This document shows positions 32,594-42,210 of a stretch of DNA of 64,000 nucleotides, piece after piece (the first letter of the stretch is position 1; every line of letters starts with the position of its first letter). The translations under genes and the position numbers were made by a program. The notes beneath the pieces were generated by a model. That model did not search any database. It was not told where the DNA came from and was given only the letters and a program-made list of their open reading frames with translations. The stretch is from Bacillus sp. FJAT-27225 (GTDB lineage Bacteria > Bacillota > Bacilli > Bacillales > Cytobacillaceae): NCBI RefSeq assembly GCF_001685025.1, contig NZ_MAYU01000012.1, positions 1 through 64,000 of the forward strand. The letters are read 5' to 3'.

Positions 32594-33847
32594 TTAATGG
32601 GTGATGGTGTCTCCAGTCAATGTCACTTCAGCTGTCTGTGCTTTTCCATCTCTGTAAAACTTCAGTGTAACCTTGTCGCCAGCTTCTACATTTGTATAAA
32701 GGTATTTGCGGAGTTCTGCCGAGTTATTGACCTTCTCTCCATTAATTTCGACAATGACATCCTGCTGTTTTAGTCCAGCCTTAGCTGCGCCAAATCCTGG
32801 CTGAACATAGGTAACCATCGTTCCCGATTTTACTCCTTCAGGCAGGTTTTGGAGATAAGATGCATGGATTTCCTCCAAGTCTGCCAAGCTTACACCCATA
32901 TAAGGCCGCTCAACCTTCCCTTTTTCAATCATCTCATTCACAATTGGCACAACGTCATTACTTGGAATTGCAAAGCCAAGGCCCTCTACTCCACTATTCG
33001 CTATCTTGAGTGAGTTGATTCCGATAACCTGCCCAGCAGTATTAAGGAGCGCTCCCCCTGAATTACCCGGGTTGATGGCTGCATCCGTCTGAATAACATC
33101 AAGTTCCCATTGGCCCGCAGACGTAGACACATCAATACTGCGGTTTATTGCACTGACAATTCCTTGGGTGACGGTTCTCGAAAGTTCAAGTCCAAGCGGG
33201 TTTCCGATTGCAAATACTTCATCACCCGGCCTTAATGTTGAAGAATCGGCAAAATCGAGAGTTTGTGAAACATATTTTTCATCCACCTTGATAACGGCTA
33301 GGTCAGTTAAAGCATCTGCTCCTACTAATTCTGCCGTTGCTTTTTCTCCATCAAAAAAGGATACCTCTACCTTTGTTGCATTTTCAATTACGTGGTTATT
33401 CGTAACAATATAAGCATAGTCGCCGGCCTTTTTAAAAATAACACCAGACCCTGAACCACTTTCCACACTTCCACGCATTCCGCTGAATGGGTTGCTGTTT
33501 TCCTGTATATTGACTATGCCAACGATAGCCTTTGAAGCTGTCTCGACCATATCCGCAATTGAACCGGTTTCAGGATTCGTTACTGTTGAAGCCGGAACAA
33601 GGTCCGCCGTTGCCGATTGTAATTCCGAACCATTGCTCTCCTGCTTGGCTGCTGTTCCTGAAGGATTGAAATCTGTATAGTAAACGACACCCAGAGTGAG
33701 TGCCGAACCAATTACACCAGCTGAAACGGCTGACAAGAAGCTTTTAAATTTTCCATGCTTTTTCTCAGGCTTTTTTTCCTGCTGTTGTACAGGTTCCTGT
33801 ACAGGTTCTGGCAGGAGTGGCCCGTAGCTTTTATTAAAGTCCTCCAT
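32594..33847 (-). CDS. htrA: HtrA/DegP-like serine protease
   Basis: A 417-residue membrane-anchored HtrA protease. Cytosolic Pro/Gln-rich N-terminus, membrane helix (about 38-58), trypsin-like domain with His152 (TNNHVIENA), Asp182 (ALTDLAVIKV) and Ser263 (NPGNSGGALL), and one PDZ domain (about 310-400). It degrades or refolds damaged secreted proteins. The PrsA-like foldase lies downstream and a sensor kinase/response regulator pair upstream, on the same strand, reminiscent of the CssRS/htrB region of B. subtilis, though the kinase does not look like CssS. Confidence 0.93.
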   Translation of the reverse strand: MEDFNKSYGPLLPEPVQEPVQQQEKKPEKKHGKFKSFLSAVSAGVIGSALTLGVVYYTDFNPSGTAAKQESNGSELQSATADLVPASTVTNPETGSIADMVETASKAIVGIVNIQENSNPFSGMRGSVESGSGSGVIFKKAGDYAYIVTNNHVIENATKVEVSFFDGEKATAELVGADALTDLAVIKVDEKYVSQTLDFADSSTLRPGDEVFAIGNPLGLELSRTVTQGIVSAINRSIDVSTSAGQWELDVIQTDAAINPGNSGGALLNTAGQVIGINSLKIANSGVEGLGFAIPSNDVVPIVNEMIEKGKVERPYMGVSLADLEEIHASYLQNLPEGVKSGTMVTYVQPGFGAAKAGLKQQDVIVEINGEKVNNSAELRKYLYTNVEAGDKVTLKFYRDGKAQTAEVTLTGDTITH

Positions 33848-34002
33848 GTTTATTCCCCCCGTGTCTTTGTTAACTTGTCTTTATCATATTCCGTATTTAT
33901 GAACAAATTATTAACAAACTGGGGCAAGGCTTTTAAATTTTTAGGATAAATATGGATTTTGACAGGAATGGCTGTATGTATAGGGCTGCTGATTACTATT
34001 TT

Positions 34003-34036
34003 TATAAAAAAACTGCAGGGATCTGGAGTCCTGCAG
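34003..34036 (-). terminator. Terminator of the two-component operon
   Basis: Minus-strand CTGCAGG / CCTGCAG stem with a 10-nt loop, then TTTTTTTATAAAAAT. Confidence 0.85.
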
Positions 34037-34195
34037 CTTCTATTGGTAACTTTTCAGGTCGAAAATACCTCTGAAATGTAACCAACAAGCTCTATTGGTA
34101 GCGTTTCAGGTTCTCAACACAAGCAAAATGTTATCAACAAGCTATATTGATACCATTAAAGTGCAGCGGACATCCCGAAATGGTATCAATACAGA
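34037..34195. repeat. Two-and-a-half copy intergenic repeat
   Basis: CTATTGGTA-C-TTTCAGGT recurs at about 34040 and 34092, each followed by an AATGTwAyCAACAAGCT segment (34075, 34128). A third variant (CTATATTGATACCATT, then GAAATGGTATCAATACAG) forms an inverted pair. Non-coding; it occupies the space between the kinase stop and its terminator. Confidence 0.6.
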
Positions 34196-34196
34196 T

Positions 34197-35633
34197 TTAA
34201 GTTTGGTTCTTCGGAGACGGAATTTTAATCGTAAACTTCGTGCCCCGGCCTTTTTCGCTTTCGACACGAATATCCCCATCATGAAGCTGGACAAGCCTTT
34301 TCACAATCGAGAGGCCGAGCCCAAATGCTCCATAAGGATTGTTTCTTCTTGACGTATCGGCCTTATAAAAGCGCCGCCATATTTTTTCGATTTCTTCGGC
34401 ATCGATGCCGATCCCGGTGTCCTCTATTTCGATGATTGTTAGTCCATCGTTCTCCCGGCCGCTCAGTGTAATTTTACCGTTGTTCGTAAACTGGATACTG
34501 TTTTTTGTAATGTTAATCAGGATTTGCAAGAGCCGGTCATAATCAGCAACAATCATAATGTCATCTTTAACATTGATTTCAATTGTATTGCCGCCTTCCT
34601 CCGCCTGCATGTCGAGCTGCTCCTTGATGATTTCAAAAGCTTCAAGAAGCTGGATTTCTTCTTTATTCAAAGTAACCTGGTTTGAACGGATTTTTTCATA
34701 ATCGAGGTTTTCATTGACAAGCCTGATCAGCCGCTTCGTTTCCTTGCTGACCAGATTGATACCTTTTTCTTTCTCTGCTTCCGGAATCATATTATTTCGA
34801 AGCCCTTCTATAATCCCGCTAATCGTCGTCAGAGGTGTCCGCATTTCATGGGAAACATCTGCCATGAATTGCCTGCGCCGATTTTCCAAGCTATCGATTT
34901 CTTCCATCGAGCGGCTTATTTTATCGACCATTCGATTGAAATCGTTGGACAGCTCGCCGATTTCGTCAAAATTGGATGAGGGGATATGAACGCTATAATC
35001 CCCGGCAGCAACAGCAGACGCCGCTTTCTGAATCCGCTTAATCCGGATAACATGCATTCGGGATAACAGCCAGCTTAAAAGGAAAGAGACCCCAAGTGCA
35101 ATCAGGACGGTGTAAAGCAAATACTCATTGATGCCACTAATCAATTCCCTCGGGCCTTTGACTGGAGAAACCAACAGGACGCCGCCCACAAACGATCCGC
35201 CTGCAATATAGGGCACTGTCACAATCGACACATTCTGTTTATATCGTTTCAAGTCCGATCGAATGACGACAGGTGTCCCTGAACGCAGCATATCCCAGTC
35301 TTTCTGATCGAGAAGGATCGCCGGACCGCGCCAGACATACGGATTCAGCATGTCCACTTCCGTCCCATTCACTTCGAACACGCTGAATTGAATATCCCTG
35401 CTAAACAGCACTCGGGCATACTGATTAATCACATTTTCGACTGCAATGGGATTTTGGCCGCTCCGTTCCAGGTCAAAGAGGATGTTTTGCCCATATTCAA
35501 GCAACTCGTCCGTTTTGCTCTGGAAAATTATTTTTTCGACGTAGTTTGTAAAAAGCAGGCTAAGAACCAGAAATGCTACGATTAGCACCCCAATATGGCT
35601 GAAAAGCTGCTGATAAAAATATTTAATTTTCAT
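34197..35633 (-). CDS. Sensor histidine kinase
   Basis: A 478-residue kinase: membrane helices at about 14-34 and 172-192 around a ~135-residue extracellular sensor, HAMP (about 193-245), HisKA with phospho-acceptor His262 in DVSHEMRTPLTT, and HATPase (about 365-475; NSIQFTNNG, DTGIGID, GLGLSIV). The sensor domain is not one I can name. It overlaps the response regulator gene by 11 nt. Placement beside htrA suggests an envelope or secretion stress input, but that is inference. Confidence 0.92.
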   Translation of the reverse strand: MKIKYFYQQLFSHIGVLIVAFLVLSLLFTNYVEKIIFQSKTDELLEYGQNILFDLERSGQNPIAVENVINQYARVLFSRDIQFSVFEVNGTEVDMLNPYVWRGPAILLDQKDWDMLRSGTPVVIRSDLKRYKQNVSIVTVPYIAGGSFVGGVLLVSPVKGPRELISGINEYLLYTVLIALGVSFLLSWLLSRMHVIRIKRIQKAASAVAAGDYSVHIPSSNFDEIGELSNDFNRMVDKISRSMEEIDSLENRRRQFMADVSHEMRTPLTTISGIIEGLRNNMIPEAEKEKGINLVSKETKRLIRLVNENLDYEKIRSNQVTLNKEEIQLLEAFEIIKEQLDMQAEEGGNTIEINVKDDIMIVADYDRLLQILINITKNSIQFTNNGKITLSGRENDGLTIIEIEDTGIGIDAEEIEKIWRRFYKADTSRRNNPYGAFGLGLSIVKRLVQLHDGDIRVESEKGRGTKFTIKIPSPKNQT

Positions 35634-36330
35634 TTGTCTCTACCGTCTCATCGAATTTATAGCCTACGCCCCATACCGTATGGAAAAATGGCTGGGCTGC
35701 GCTGCCGACTTTTTTCCTGAGCCGTTTTATATGCACATCAACCGTCCGTTCATCTCCATAGAACTGGTAGCCCCACACCCTTTCAAGAAGCTGGTCCCTC
35801 GTAAAAACCTGCCTTGGATTGGAAGCCATGTACGAAAGCAGGTCAAATTCCTTCGGTGTCAGGTTGTTTATCGCCTTTCCATCAAGAAGGACTTCCCTTG
35901 TATCTTTATTGATAACAAAATGCTTTGTTGAAATAACATGCCTTGATTCTTGCACCCCTTCACCCGCTTTGTTATAACGGCGGGCAACCGCTTTAATCCG
36001 TGCCATTAATGCCAGTGGACTGAAGGGCTTAGTTACATAATCATCTGCTCCCATCTCAAGTCCAAGTACCTGATCCGATTCACTATCCTTGGCAGTGAGC
36101 ATAATGATTGGAACCGAGCTGTTTTCCTGGCGGATTTTCCGGCAAAGTGTTACGCCATCCATCCCGGGGAGCATCCAGTCAACAATCAGCAAATCCCATC
36201 CGCCTGCCTTGTAGCGGTTGTAGCCTTCCAATCCGTTATGGACAAACTCCCCTTCAATTCCTTCTTTCAAAAAAAACATGCCAATCATTTCACAAACACT
36301 TTCATTGTCTTCTATAACAAGAATTCTCAT
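35623..36330 (-). CDS. OmpR-family response regulator
   Basis: A 235-residue response regulator: receiver domain with phospho-acceptor Asp51 (LLIVDWMLPG), acidic pocket (IEDN), Thr in MLTAKD and Lys in VTKPF, then an OmpR/PhoB winged helix (about 130-230; LTPKEFDLLSYMA, RTVDVHIKRLRKK). GGAGG 8 nt before the ATG at 36330 fixes the start, six codons inside the open frame. First gene of the kinase operon. Confidence 0.94.
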   Translation of the reverse strand: MRILVIEDNESVCEMIGMFFLKEGIEGEFVHNGLEGYNRYKAGGWDLLIVDWMLPGMDGVTLCRKIRQENSSVPIIMLTAKDSESDQVLGLEMGADDYVTKPFSPLALMARIKAVARRYNKAGEGVQESRHVISTKHFVINKDTREVLLDGKAINNLTPKEFDLLSYMASNPRQVFTRDQLLERVWGYQFYGDERTVDVHIKRLRKKVGSAAQPFFHTVWGVGYKFDETVETNEN

Positions 36331-36482
36331 CCTAATCGCCTCCAAAACGGCACTCCGTTACTACAAAGGTAAATCTAATTGAGCCGCGAATCAACTTGTT
36401 TGCGTAAGTTTCCATTTTCATTAATCGTTTAGAAATAGTTTGTTCATAATTAAGGGGAATTTACCCGAGTCCAAAGCTCGTT

Positions 36483-36523
36483 AAAAAAAGCCGGATACCC
36501 TGATGGTCGGTACCGGCTTCGTA
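36483..36523 (-). terminator. Terminator of malate synthase G
   Basis: Minus-strand GAAGCCGGTACC / GGTATCCGGCTT stem followed by TTTTTAA. Confidence 0.88.
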
Positions 36524-36532
36524 CAATTTTTA

Positions 36533-38713
36533 TTAATTTTCTACCAGAGATTTCGCTTTTGCCTCCTGGCGCCTTCTGTGTAAAATAGGTTCCGTATAGC
36601 CGCTTGGCTGTTCATAGCCCTTGAAAACTAAATCAAGTGCGGCCTGGAATGCTACAGACTGCTCATAGTCCGCTGACATTGGCCGATAGGACGAATCGTG
36701 TTCATTTTGCTTGTCAACGACTTTTGCCATCCGTTTAAAGGTTTCGAGAACCTGTTCTTTACTGCAGATTCCGTGATGCAGCCAATTGGCCATATGCTGG
36801 CTGGAGATTCGCAGTGTTGCGCGGTCCTCCATCAAACCGACGTTATTAATATCAGGCACCTTGGAACAGCCAACGCCTTGCTCCACCCATCGAACCACAT
36901 ACCCAAGAATGCCTTGTGCATTGTTGTCCAATTCTTCCTGTATCTCTTCACGGCTCCAATTCGGATTTTCCGCAACCGGAATCTGGAGGATCTCATCCCG
37001 AAGGTTGTTTGCCTCTGCTTTTACTGTATCCTGTACTTCTTTTACATTGACCTGGTGGTAATGGAGTGCATGCAGTACAGCTGCAGTCGGCGAAGGTACC
37101 CATGCCGTATTGGCACCTGACTCGGGATGGCCTATTTTTTGCTCAAGCATGGCCGCCATCATGTCAGGCATGGCCCACATCCCTTTTCCAACCTGGGCAC
37201 GTCCCTGAAAGCCTACCAAAAGTCCGGTTAAAACATTGGACCTTTCATAACCTGTCAGCCATGCCGATGACTTCATCTCGTTCTTGCGGATCATTGGGCC
37301 GGCTTCCATCGATGTATGGATTTCATCGCCAGTCCTATCAAGGAATCCTGTATTGATAAAGACGATTCGGTCTTTTACTTCTCTGATGCATGCCTTCAAA
37401 TTCAACGTTGTTCTTCGTTCTTCATCCATGACACCGATTTTTAGCGTGTTCCGGCTCACGCCGATAAGGTCTTCAATCCGGTCAAATAACTCGTTTGCAA
37501 AAGCAACCTCTTTTGATCCGTGCATTTTCGGTTTAACTATATAAATCGAACCTTTTTTCGAATTCTGGTAAAAACCGTTACCAAGCAAAGTGTGCTTTGC
37601 AATCAGGCTTGTCAATACACCATCCATTATACCCTCTGGTATTTCCTGCCCTTCGGAATCAAGAATGGCAGGAGTTGTCATAAGATGGCCGACATTGCGG
37701 ATGAACATGAGCGAACGCCCGTTCAGGGAAACTTCCTCCCCAGCCGGTGATAAATATGTACGGTCTGGATTCAGGCTTCTCGTCACTTCCCGGCCATCCT
37801 TTTTGAAGGTTGCCTTCAAGTCTCCCCTCATCAACCCAAGCCAATTCCTGTAAACGCGAACCTTATCCTCTGCATCGACCGCTGCAACGGAGTCTTCGCA
37901 ATCCATGATTGTGGACACGGCAGCTTCAACAAGAATATCCTTTACTCCTGCCTTATCTGTATTGCCGATTGCATGAGAGGGGTCAATTTGCACCTCAAAA
38001 TGCAGGCCATTGTTTTTAAAAAGCACAGACTCTGGTTCTTCGGCCCTTCCTGTGTAGCCGGCAAATTTAGACGGATCTTTCAAACTTGCTTTTTTGCCGC
38101 CCTCAAGCCCAGCTTTAAGAGCTCCCTCCTCGACCACATAGGAAACAACTTCATAATGGGATGCTCCATCAAGTGGTACTGCCAGATCAAGGAACTGGCG
38201 CCCGAATTCAATAACCTTTGCCCCGCGCACAGGATTGTAGCGCAGCCCTTTTTCCGCTCCATCCTTTTCCGGAATAACATCAGTACCGTAAAGTGCATCG
38301 TACAGGCTTCCCCAGCGGGCATTGGCTGCATTCAGTGCGTAGCGGGCATTGTCTACCGGAACGACAAGCTGAGGGCCGGCCTGAAGGGCAACCTCTTCGT
38401 CAACCCTTGCCGTCCGAATTTGAAAATCCTCGACTTCTGGTTCTAGATAGCCAATTTCTTCAAGGAACGCCTTGTATTCCTCAAAATTGAAAGTGCCGCT
38501 ATGGTCGCGATGCCACTGATTCAGCTTTTCCTGGAATTGATTGCGTACAGCCAACAATTCCCTGTTTTTTGGAACAAGATCCTCGACCAGCTTTCCAAAG
38601 CCTTGCCAAAACGCCTCACTTTCGACCTGCGCACCTGGCAGCACTTCATTTTGAACGAATTCGTACAGTTCTTGTGCTACCTGAAGCCCTCCAGCTTTTT
38701 CATAGATTGCCAA
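36533..38713 (-). CDS. glcB: Malate synthase G
   Basis: A 726-residue malate synthase G. It condenses glyoxylate with acetyl-CoA in the glyoxylate bypass. Landmarks: [20 protein letters not shown] at the N-terminus, [16 protein letters not shown] (Mg/acid region), [19 protein letters not shown] and the C-terminal SRRQEAK-type tail. TTG at 38713 after AAAGGAGG gives the normal family N-terminus; upstream in-frame starts have no site. No isocitrate lyase gene is seen nearby. A cre-like site lies upstream, fitting catabolite repression. Confidence 0.93.
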   Translation of the reverse strand: MAIYEKAGGLQVAQELYEFVQNEVLPGAQVESEAFWQGFGKLVEDLVPKNRELLAVRNQFQEKLNQWHRDHSGTFNFEEYKAFLEEIGYLEPEVEDFQIRTARVDEEVALQAGPQLVVPVDNARYALNAANARWGSLYDALYGTDVIPEKDGAEKGLRYNPVRGAKVIEFGRQFLDLAVPLDGASHYEVVSYVVEEGALKAGLEGGKKASLKDPSKFAGYTGRAEEPESVLFKNNGLHFEVQIDPSHAIGNTDKAGVKDILVEAAVSTIMDCEDSVAAVDAEDKVRVYRNWLGLMRGDLKATFKKDGREVTRSLNPDRTYLSPAGEEVSLNGRSLMFIRNVGHLMTTPAILDSEGQEIPEGIMDGVLTSLIAKHTLLGNGFYQNSKKGSIYIVKPKMHGSKEVAFANELFDRIEDLIGVSRNTLKIGVMDEERRTTLNLKACIREVKDRIVFINTGFLDRTGDEIHTSMEAGPMIRKNEMKSSAWLTGYERSNVLTGLLVGFQGRAQVGKGMWAMPDMMAAMLEQKIGHPESGANTAWVPSPTAAVLHALHYHQVNVKEVQDTVKAEANNLRDEILQIPVAENPNWSREEIQEELDNNAQGILGYVVRWVEQGVGCSKVPDINNVGLMEDRATLRISSQHMANWLHHGICSKEQVLETFKRMAKVVDKQNEHDSSYRPMSADYEQSVAFQAALDLVFKGYEQPSGYTEPILHRRRQEAKAKSLVEN

Positions 38714-38851
38714 CCCTTCCAACCTCCTTTTGTCGCTCACAGTTCCGAACAAATTGCCCGAAAAAGTTGCTCTCCATATGGTGAAGCTCTGTCAGGCATT
38801 TGGAGCAAATAATAGTTTCGAAAAATAAAGAACTTTACAAAAATAATATCA

Positions 38852-38868
38852 TGTTAAAGCGCTTAACG
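38852..38868. promoter_or_regulatory. Candidate cre (CcpA) site upstream of glcB
   Basis: TGTTAAAGCGCTTAACG contains the AAGCGCTT core of CcpA catabolite-response elements, about 140 bp before the malate synthase start. Repression by glucose would make physiological sense. Confidence 0.5.
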
Positions 38869-38942
38869 ACAATTGACAGGAAGGTTTTTAACATTAGAAG
38901 AATCGGATAGAAGTCAATAAGAAATACTTATCAACTTAAAAC

Positions 38943-38978
38943 CAAAAAAGGCACCCCAGCTCGAAGCTGGAGTGCTCT
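38943..38978 (-). terminator. Terminator of the 394-residue gene
   Basis: Minus-strand GCACTCCAGC / GCTGGGGTGC stem with TTCGA loop, then CTTTTTTGG. Confidence 0.88.
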
Positions 38979-38984
38979 AATCCA

Positions 38985-40169
38985 TTACCATGTTTCAGCG
39001 AATAATTTAGTTCCTTCTCTGTATACCCGGAAGTAATCAGCTTCCTTTTCAAATGGGGATCCTGATTTTACTACGTTTTCTACTTCCTTTTGCGTAACTG
39101 AGAAACCCCTTGCTGTAAGCAAATCAGCGAGCAGGGCTGCTTGGCTTGTTTCAGTCGCCATGGTGCCCGAGCTAAATGTAAGCAGGGATTTATTGTTTTT
39201 TACAATCATGCCAACATCTGAACCTGGTAGATAGTAAACCCCCGCACCATGTTTTTGGGCAACCTTCCAATCCGGATTGGTGACGGACTTCTCACCAAGC
39301 AATAAGTTTGTTCCGTCCGGTGCAGTAAAAATCTTTGGTTCCTCGGCCTTTTCTATTTCCTTAGCCAATTCTTCTTTCTGTTCTGCTTCCGCTGCTTTGC
39401 GCTTGGCATCCATTGAGCCAAATGCTTTGGTTGCACCTTCCAGTTTCGAAGTGAGGTTCCCCTTCACCGATTGGTTTGTGAGTTCGTTAATCCTTTTTCT
39501 TGCTTCCTCAACCTTATTATCGAAATCAGCTTTATCAATCCTGCTATTTGTAGACATGTCAAAAACTGTTTGGACTGCCTGATCCGCTGTCAAAAATAGA
39601 TTCAATATTTTTTCTAGCTTTTCAACCTTCTCGATATACCGGTCGGCAAATAAGCTGGAATATGGATCCTTCAACTGCTTGAACCTTTCGTTTTCCTGTT
39701 TTGCAGTCTCCATCAGATTTGGTAGTCCTGAAATCAATTCCGGCGAAAGCGGATTTTCAGCAGCCATCTTTTCTGCTTTGTTTATCCTTTCATACAGGAC
39801 AATGGCAACTTCCGCACCTTTGTTATATTCCTTTACTTCATTGATCTTGGGCGAAACAGTTTCAGCGAGTATTTCTCCATATTTCCGGATTGCTTCCTTG
39901 GATGCCTTTTGGACATCAGTCCTTGCGACAACGGCCAAAGCTTCAGCCTGGAGGACCTTTTCTCCATCGATTTTTTCAAACTTCCCGCTTTCCTCACCTT
40001 CGAGGATACGCTTCTTCATTTCATTATATAATTCAGTTGCTGAGGCTTTGGCTTCTTCAACTGATTTCTCAGCTTTTTTATCTTTATTCATTCCATACGC
40101 CGCATACCCTCCGGCTGTTAGAGCTAAAACAACTAAAGCCACTAAACTAGCCCAAATTCTTTTTTTCAA
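38985..40169 (-). CDS. Membrane-anchored helical surface protein, unknown
   Basis: A 394-residue protein with an N-terminal membrane anchor (about 6-26) and a mostly helical, Lys/Glu/Ala-rich extracellular part (about 30-290, coiled-coil-like, e.g. KRKAAEAEQKEELAKEIEKA). The final ~100 residues look globular (DGTNLLLGEKSVTNPDWKVA, then a Gly/Ser-rich stretch). No family recognised. It could be a wall-associated or scaffold protein. Single gene. Confidence 0.65.
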   Translation of the reverse strand: MKKRIWASLVALVVLALTAGGYAAYGMNKDKKAEKSVEEAKASATELYNEMKKRILEGEESGKFEKIDGEKVLQAEALAVVARTDVQKASKEAIRKYGEILAETVSPKINEVKEYNKGAEVAIVLYERINKAEKMAAENPLSPELISGLPNLMETAKQENERFKQLKDPYSSLFADRYIEKVEKLEKILNLFLTADQAVQTVFDMSTNSRIDKADFDNKVEEARKRINELTNQSVKGNLTSKLEGATKAFGSMDAKRKAAEAEQKEELAKEIEKAEEPKIFTAPDGTNLLLGEKSVTNPDWKVAQKHGAGVYYLPGSDVGMIVKNNKSLLTFSSGTMATETSQAALLADLLTARGFSVTQKEVENVVKSGSPFEKEADYFRVYREGTKLFAETW

Positions 40170-40568
40170 AACTCCCCCTCCTTACTAGATGTATTTTGTC
40201 ATACAATAGGCCTGATTTCTAGATACAAATTATCTATATTCAGTGAGAATCGGAACAAAATGCGACAAAAATTGCTACTTTCTTCACAAACTTGATATAA
40301 ATAGCTATATCTTGGTAAGAGAAATACTCAAATGGTCTTGTTGAAGTTTGTCTGTCAAAGGAAGGATTTCATTCAATTTTTGAAATGGTTTTAACGAATT
40401 AGGGTGGAAAGCTCTCTCCATACGAGCAAGAAATCCTACGGCCATAAACACTGATTTACCAGCGTTTTCCTAATTTGTTCTAATACAATTTTTGGTACAA
40501 TTGAGATAGACCGGATGCGTTATTATTGGACATCCGGAAATTCGTGTGACTTCATGAAGGGAGCATCG
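40170..40568. other. Intergenic region before the GDSL gene
   Basis: Divergent promoter region. A TGGTACAAT extended -10-like element lies near 40492-40500, about 70 bp before the GDSL start. Nothing else is recognised. Confidence 0.4.
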
Positions 40569-41390
40569 GTGGTTATAAAATCGTTTATCATTGTTGCAGC
40601 AGTCATAGTCCTCGGTATAGCTGGCTGGTTTTATTATCCGCAATACCAGATCCAGCAAATGAAAAAACAGTCATTGGAGGCTTCCCAAGATGGAAGCATT
40701 CCCACTTATATAGATTATTTTTCGAAATCCGAAAACGAGTCTCTTTACCATCTCGCTATCGGCGATTCGGTGATTCGCGGGTATGGGGTTGGGCAACATC
40801 AAAACCTTGTCAGCGAGGTTTCTGCTGAACTTGAGAGGCAGACAGGAAAGCAGGTTTCTTTTAATAATGAGGGAATTAACGGGATTACAAGTACGGAATT
40901 AAAGCAGCTTGTATACTCTGGCCAATATGATGGGCAAATAAAGAAGTCTGATATCATCACTGTCAATATCGGCGGGAATGATGTGTTAAGAACAATTAAG
41001 AAACAGCGGCATGATATTCCATCCGCCTTTAAAGCTTTTGACACTCTTCAAGTTAATTTTTCTGAAAACCTTGGGGACATAGTGGGCAGGATTACAGAAA
41101 TCAATCCAAACGCAACGATTGTGTTCCTTGAGCTATATAACCCAGTTAGCCCTGATATGGGATATTACACATTGGCAGAGAAATTATTGCCAAAATGGAA
41201 CATTAATATTTATAAAACCGCACAAACAATACCGGGTTCGATTGTAGTCGAAACATCAAAGGTGATAAATGGGGAAAACCTTCAAAACCTGTCTCCGGAC
41301 GGGGTTCACCCGAGCCAGCTTGGCTATAAGGCAATTGCCTCGCTTATAATTGAACAATTTAGGACCAGTCCAAAAAAGGCTGCAGTTTAA
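40569..41390 (+). CDS. GDSL/SGNH-family lipase-esterase
   Basis: A 273-residue SGNH hydrolase with an N-terminal signal anchor (about 4-24). Catalytic Ser67 lies in LAIGDSVIRGYG, block III is NIGGNDVL, and the catalytic Asp/His are in SPDGVHPSQLGY near the C-terminus. It hydrolyses esters or lipids outside the membrane; Bacillus YpmR/LipL-like proteins share this layout. GTG at 40569 follows AAGGGAG; the longer frame from 40515 has no binding site. Confidence 0.87.
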   Translation: MVIKSFIIVAAVIVLGIAGWFYYPQYQIQQMKKQSLEASQDGSIPTYIDYFSKSENESLYHLAIGDSVIRGYGVGQHQNLVSEVSAELERQTGKQVSFNNEGINGITSTELKQLVYSGQYDGQIKKSDIITVNIGGNDVLRTIKKQRHDIPSAFKAFDTLQVNFSENLGDIVGRITEINPNATIVFLELYNPVSPDMGYYTLAEKLLPKWNINIYKTAQTIPGSIVVETSKVINGENLQNLSPDGVHPSQLGYKAIASLIIEQFRTSPKKAAV

Positions 41391-41412
41391 CACTGTATGG
41401 AACTTATTTACA

Positions 41413-41441
41413 TTGAATAATTGAGCCAGACGGTGTATGAT
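41413..41441 (+). promoter_or_regulatory. 6S RNA promoter
   Basis: -35 TTGAAT (41413-41418), 17-bp spacer, -10 TATGAT (41436-41441). Confidence 0.65.
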
Positions 41442-41447
41442 ACTACT

Positions 41448-41642
41448 ATAAAAGCTGCGTTGTTCGTATTCATACTAAAGTTTTAACCTTTAAGCTGTAA
41501 CAGGGAGTTTTTGAACGGAGCCGAAATGACATGCCTCTGCCTATACGGCAAGGAGGACAAGCAGGAAAGCTTCTGGAGACACCCACTTTGAGGAGTGGTG
41601 GTTTAAAACTTTCTTATTATCTACGGCAAATGCGGCTTTCCT
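41448..41642 (+). ncRNA. ssrS: 6S RNA
   Basis: About 195 nt that fold as one long rod with a central bubble. The ends pair (AAAGCTGCGTT at 41451 with AATGCGGCTTT at 41629). AAAGTTTTAACC pairs with GGTTTAAAACTTT. Inner pieces such as GGGAGTTTTTGAACGGAGCC, TGACATGCCTC and GACACCCACTTTGAGGAGTG are those I recall for Bacillus 6S RNA. 6S RNA mimics an open promoter and sequesters sigma-A RNA polymerase in stationary phase. Confidence 0.8.
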
Positions 41643-41654
41643 TATTGAAATTAT

Positions 41655-41687
41655 GACCGGTTCCCGATTGGGGCCGGTTTTTTGTTT
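41655..41687 (+). terminator. Terminator of 6S RNA
   Basis: GACCGGTTCCC / GGGGCCGGT stem followed by TTTTTTGTTT. Confidence 0.85.
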
Positions 41688-41769
41688 GACTACTTTTGTG
41701 TAGGTATCATTTGTTTGGCAGGTACGGTTAAAATCTAGCGAATTGTGTTCGGGGGTTACTATCTGCTCT

Positions 41770-42055
41770 GGTAACTCCGATTAATATGGTAAACGGCATT
41801 TCTTGGATTAATCTCCGCTTTGGTGACTGTGACTAATCTGGTAAACAGCGTTTCGTGGATTAATCTCTGATTTGGTGACTGTATTTAATCTGGTAAACAG
41901 CGTTTCGTGGATTAATCTCTGATCTGGTGACTGCAATTAATCTGGTAAACAGCGTTTCGTGGATTAATCTCCGCTTTGGTGACTGTGATTAATCTGGTAA
42001 ACAGCGTTTCGTGGATTAATCTCCGCTTTGGTGACTGTGATTAATCCAGCAATCT
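41770..42055. repeat. 52-bp tandem repeat array
   Basis: Units start at 41779, 41831, 41883, 41935, 41987 and a partial one at 42039: exactly 52-bp steps. Each unit contains two copies of the 8-bp palindrome GATTAATC about 27 and 25 bp apart, separated by TGGTAAACAGCGTTTCGTG and TCCGCTTTGGTGACTGT. Copies differ by a few bases only. No coding frame with a start and RBS. Confidence 0.93.
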
Positions 42056-42064
42056 AACCTATTG

Positions 42065-42135
42065 CCGGTAATTATTAGTCACCTGAGTAGTGCTAGTGAT
42101 AATTAACTATTCAAAGAGCGTAACTAGTAATTAAG
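42065..42135. repeat. Dispersed relative of the 26.4-kb repeat
   Basis: The segment from CACCTGAGTAGTGCTAGTGA through AATTAACTATTC and CGTAACTAGTAA matches the core of the 130-bp units at 26380-26875 (CGAGTACTGCTAGTGATAAC, TAACTATTC, CTTGACTAGTAAG). One diverged copy. Confidence 0.75.
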
Positions 42136-42173
42136 CGTCAAACAAGGAACTCTTCAATGTGAACCGTTCCATC

Positions 42174-42208
42174 AAAACAAGACCCGGCACGTACCCAGCC
42201 GGATCTAG
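42174..42208 (-). terminator. Terminator of the UbiB-like gene
   Basis: Minus-strand GATCCGGC / GCCGGGTC stem followed by TTGTTTTGATG. Confidence 0.8.
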
Positions 42209-42210
42209 CT

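Noticed and set aside
32594-36330. Naming the two-component system CssRS
   Set aside because: The gene neighbourhood fits, but the kinase sensor region does not resemble what I recall of CssS, so the name is not supported.
41770-42055. Could be a CRISPR array
   Set aside because: Units are a continuous 52-bp period in which the whole unit is conserved; there are no unique spacers, and no cas gene lies nearby.
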